NCBI GenBank assembly: GCA_937864535.1
Contig: CALMJS010000016.1
Span: forward strand, 1 to 64,000
Origin: an uncultured Paracoccaceae bacterium
GTDB taxonomy: Bacteria > Pseudomonadota > Alphaproteobacteria > Rhodobacterales > Rhodobacteraceae
Reading direction: 5' to 3'
Length of the DNA: 64,000 nt
In this document: positions 63,783 to 64,000 of the stretch, piece by piece
How the letters are laid out: each line of letters opens with the position of its first letter
Numbering within the stretch: the stretch's first letter is position 1
The notes under the pieces: generated by a model
What the model was told of the DNA's origin: nothing
Databases searched by the model: none
The model's input: the letters and a program-made list of their open reading frames with translations, nothing else
Program-made: the position numbers and the translations under genes

Positions 63783-64000
63783 ACCTGGACTGGCTGATGC
63801 AGCAGGGCGCGGATGCGGTGCTGCTGCGACCCGTCTATGCGGCCTTTTCAAACGTTTCGCATTCGCTCGCTGTCGCCGTATCCGGCGGTGGCGACTCTGT
63901 CGCCTTGCTGCATCTGGCGGACCGCGTTGCCCGCCACAGGGGCCAAGCGCTGAGCGCGGTGACGGTCGATCACGGTTTGCGGCCCGAAGCCGCGGCAGAG
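63773..64000 (+). CDS. tilS: tRNA(Ile)-lysidine synthase TilS, 5' part (cut by window edge)
   Basis: PP-loop ATPase that modifies C34 of the tRNA(Ile) with CAU anticodon to lysidine. Only the first 76 residues are in the window. The PP-loop AVSGGGDSVALLHLAD (SGGxDS) is at about residues 35-50, and VTVDHGLRPEAA follows, both diagnostic. ATG 63773 lies inside the end of cpoB, suggesting coupled translation. Confidence 0.92.
   Translation, partial: MSVDLDWLMQQGADAVLLRPVYAAFSNVSHSLAVAVSGGGDSVALLHLADRVARHRGQALSAVTVDHGLRPEAAAE

Overview
The window is a chromosomal segment of high G+C (roughly 60-65% in most genes) from an alphaproteobacterium, most probably a marine or soil member of the Rhodobacteraceae (Roseobacter/Rhodobacter lineage). 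Supporting this are the order of the division and cell-wall genes running into lpxC, bamD and recN, aerobic cobaltochelatase genes (cobS/cobT), a cytochrome c2, a bacterial phosphatidylcholine synthase, a VPLPA-type C-terminal sorting tag, a DUF1127 protein, and three copies of an intergenic element ending in AAAGATGAA.

Layout. 1-2.5 kb: the end of a sugar catabolic operon of the De Ley-Doudoroff type (dgoK, dgoA, SMP-30 lactonase). 2.5-3.6 kb: a convergent HI0933-like flavoprotein. 3.8-14.1 kb: the distal part of the dcw cluster, ftsW-murG-murC-(small membrane protein)-murB-ddl-ftsQ-ftsA-ftsZ, followed by lpxC, bamD and recN to 18.0 kb. 18-25.5 kb: a GlcD-like FAD oxidase, a ClC chloride channel, a DUF427 protein, aminopeptidase P and cobT. 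25.6-33.6 kb: an unknown exported protein, cobS, a membrane protein, a J-domain protein, BolA, a DUF4177-like protein, cytochrome c2, idi, a Met/His-rich exported protein, a PACE-type efflux protein and gatB. 33.8-44.7 kb: a HisC-like aminotransferase, a DUF305 protein, a class V aminotransferase, an MsbA-like ABC exporter, ygfZ, priA, transaldolase, DUF484, xerC and pcs. 44.8-53.1 kb: the VPLPA-tag protein, an acetyltransferase, a PPOX flavoprotein, ileS, a group III truncated haemoglobin, a YeeE/YedE transporter, a cupin and an MFS carrier. 53.1-64 kb: prmA, two small proteins, ruvCAB, an unknown gene, ybgC and the tol-pal system (tolQRAB, pal, cpoB) with the start of tilS.

Most of this is core-genome material: peptidoglycan precursor synthesis and divisome assembly (3.8-14 kb), outer-membrane biogenesis and envelope constriction (lpxC, bamD, tol-pal), and DNA repair and recombination (recN, priA, xerC, ruvCAB). 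I found no CRISPR array, prophage, transposase, rRNA or convincing tRNA. I did not find a clear new multi-gene system. The signals most worth a second look are: a stretch of about 380 bp inside ileS with much lower G+C and foreign-looking codon use; a composite hairpin-plus-tail intergenic repeat; a sorting-tag protein that reads 27 residues past its tag into the antisense of the next gene; and several structured AT-rich gaps (7.45-7.75, 18.1-18.3 and 49.5 kb).
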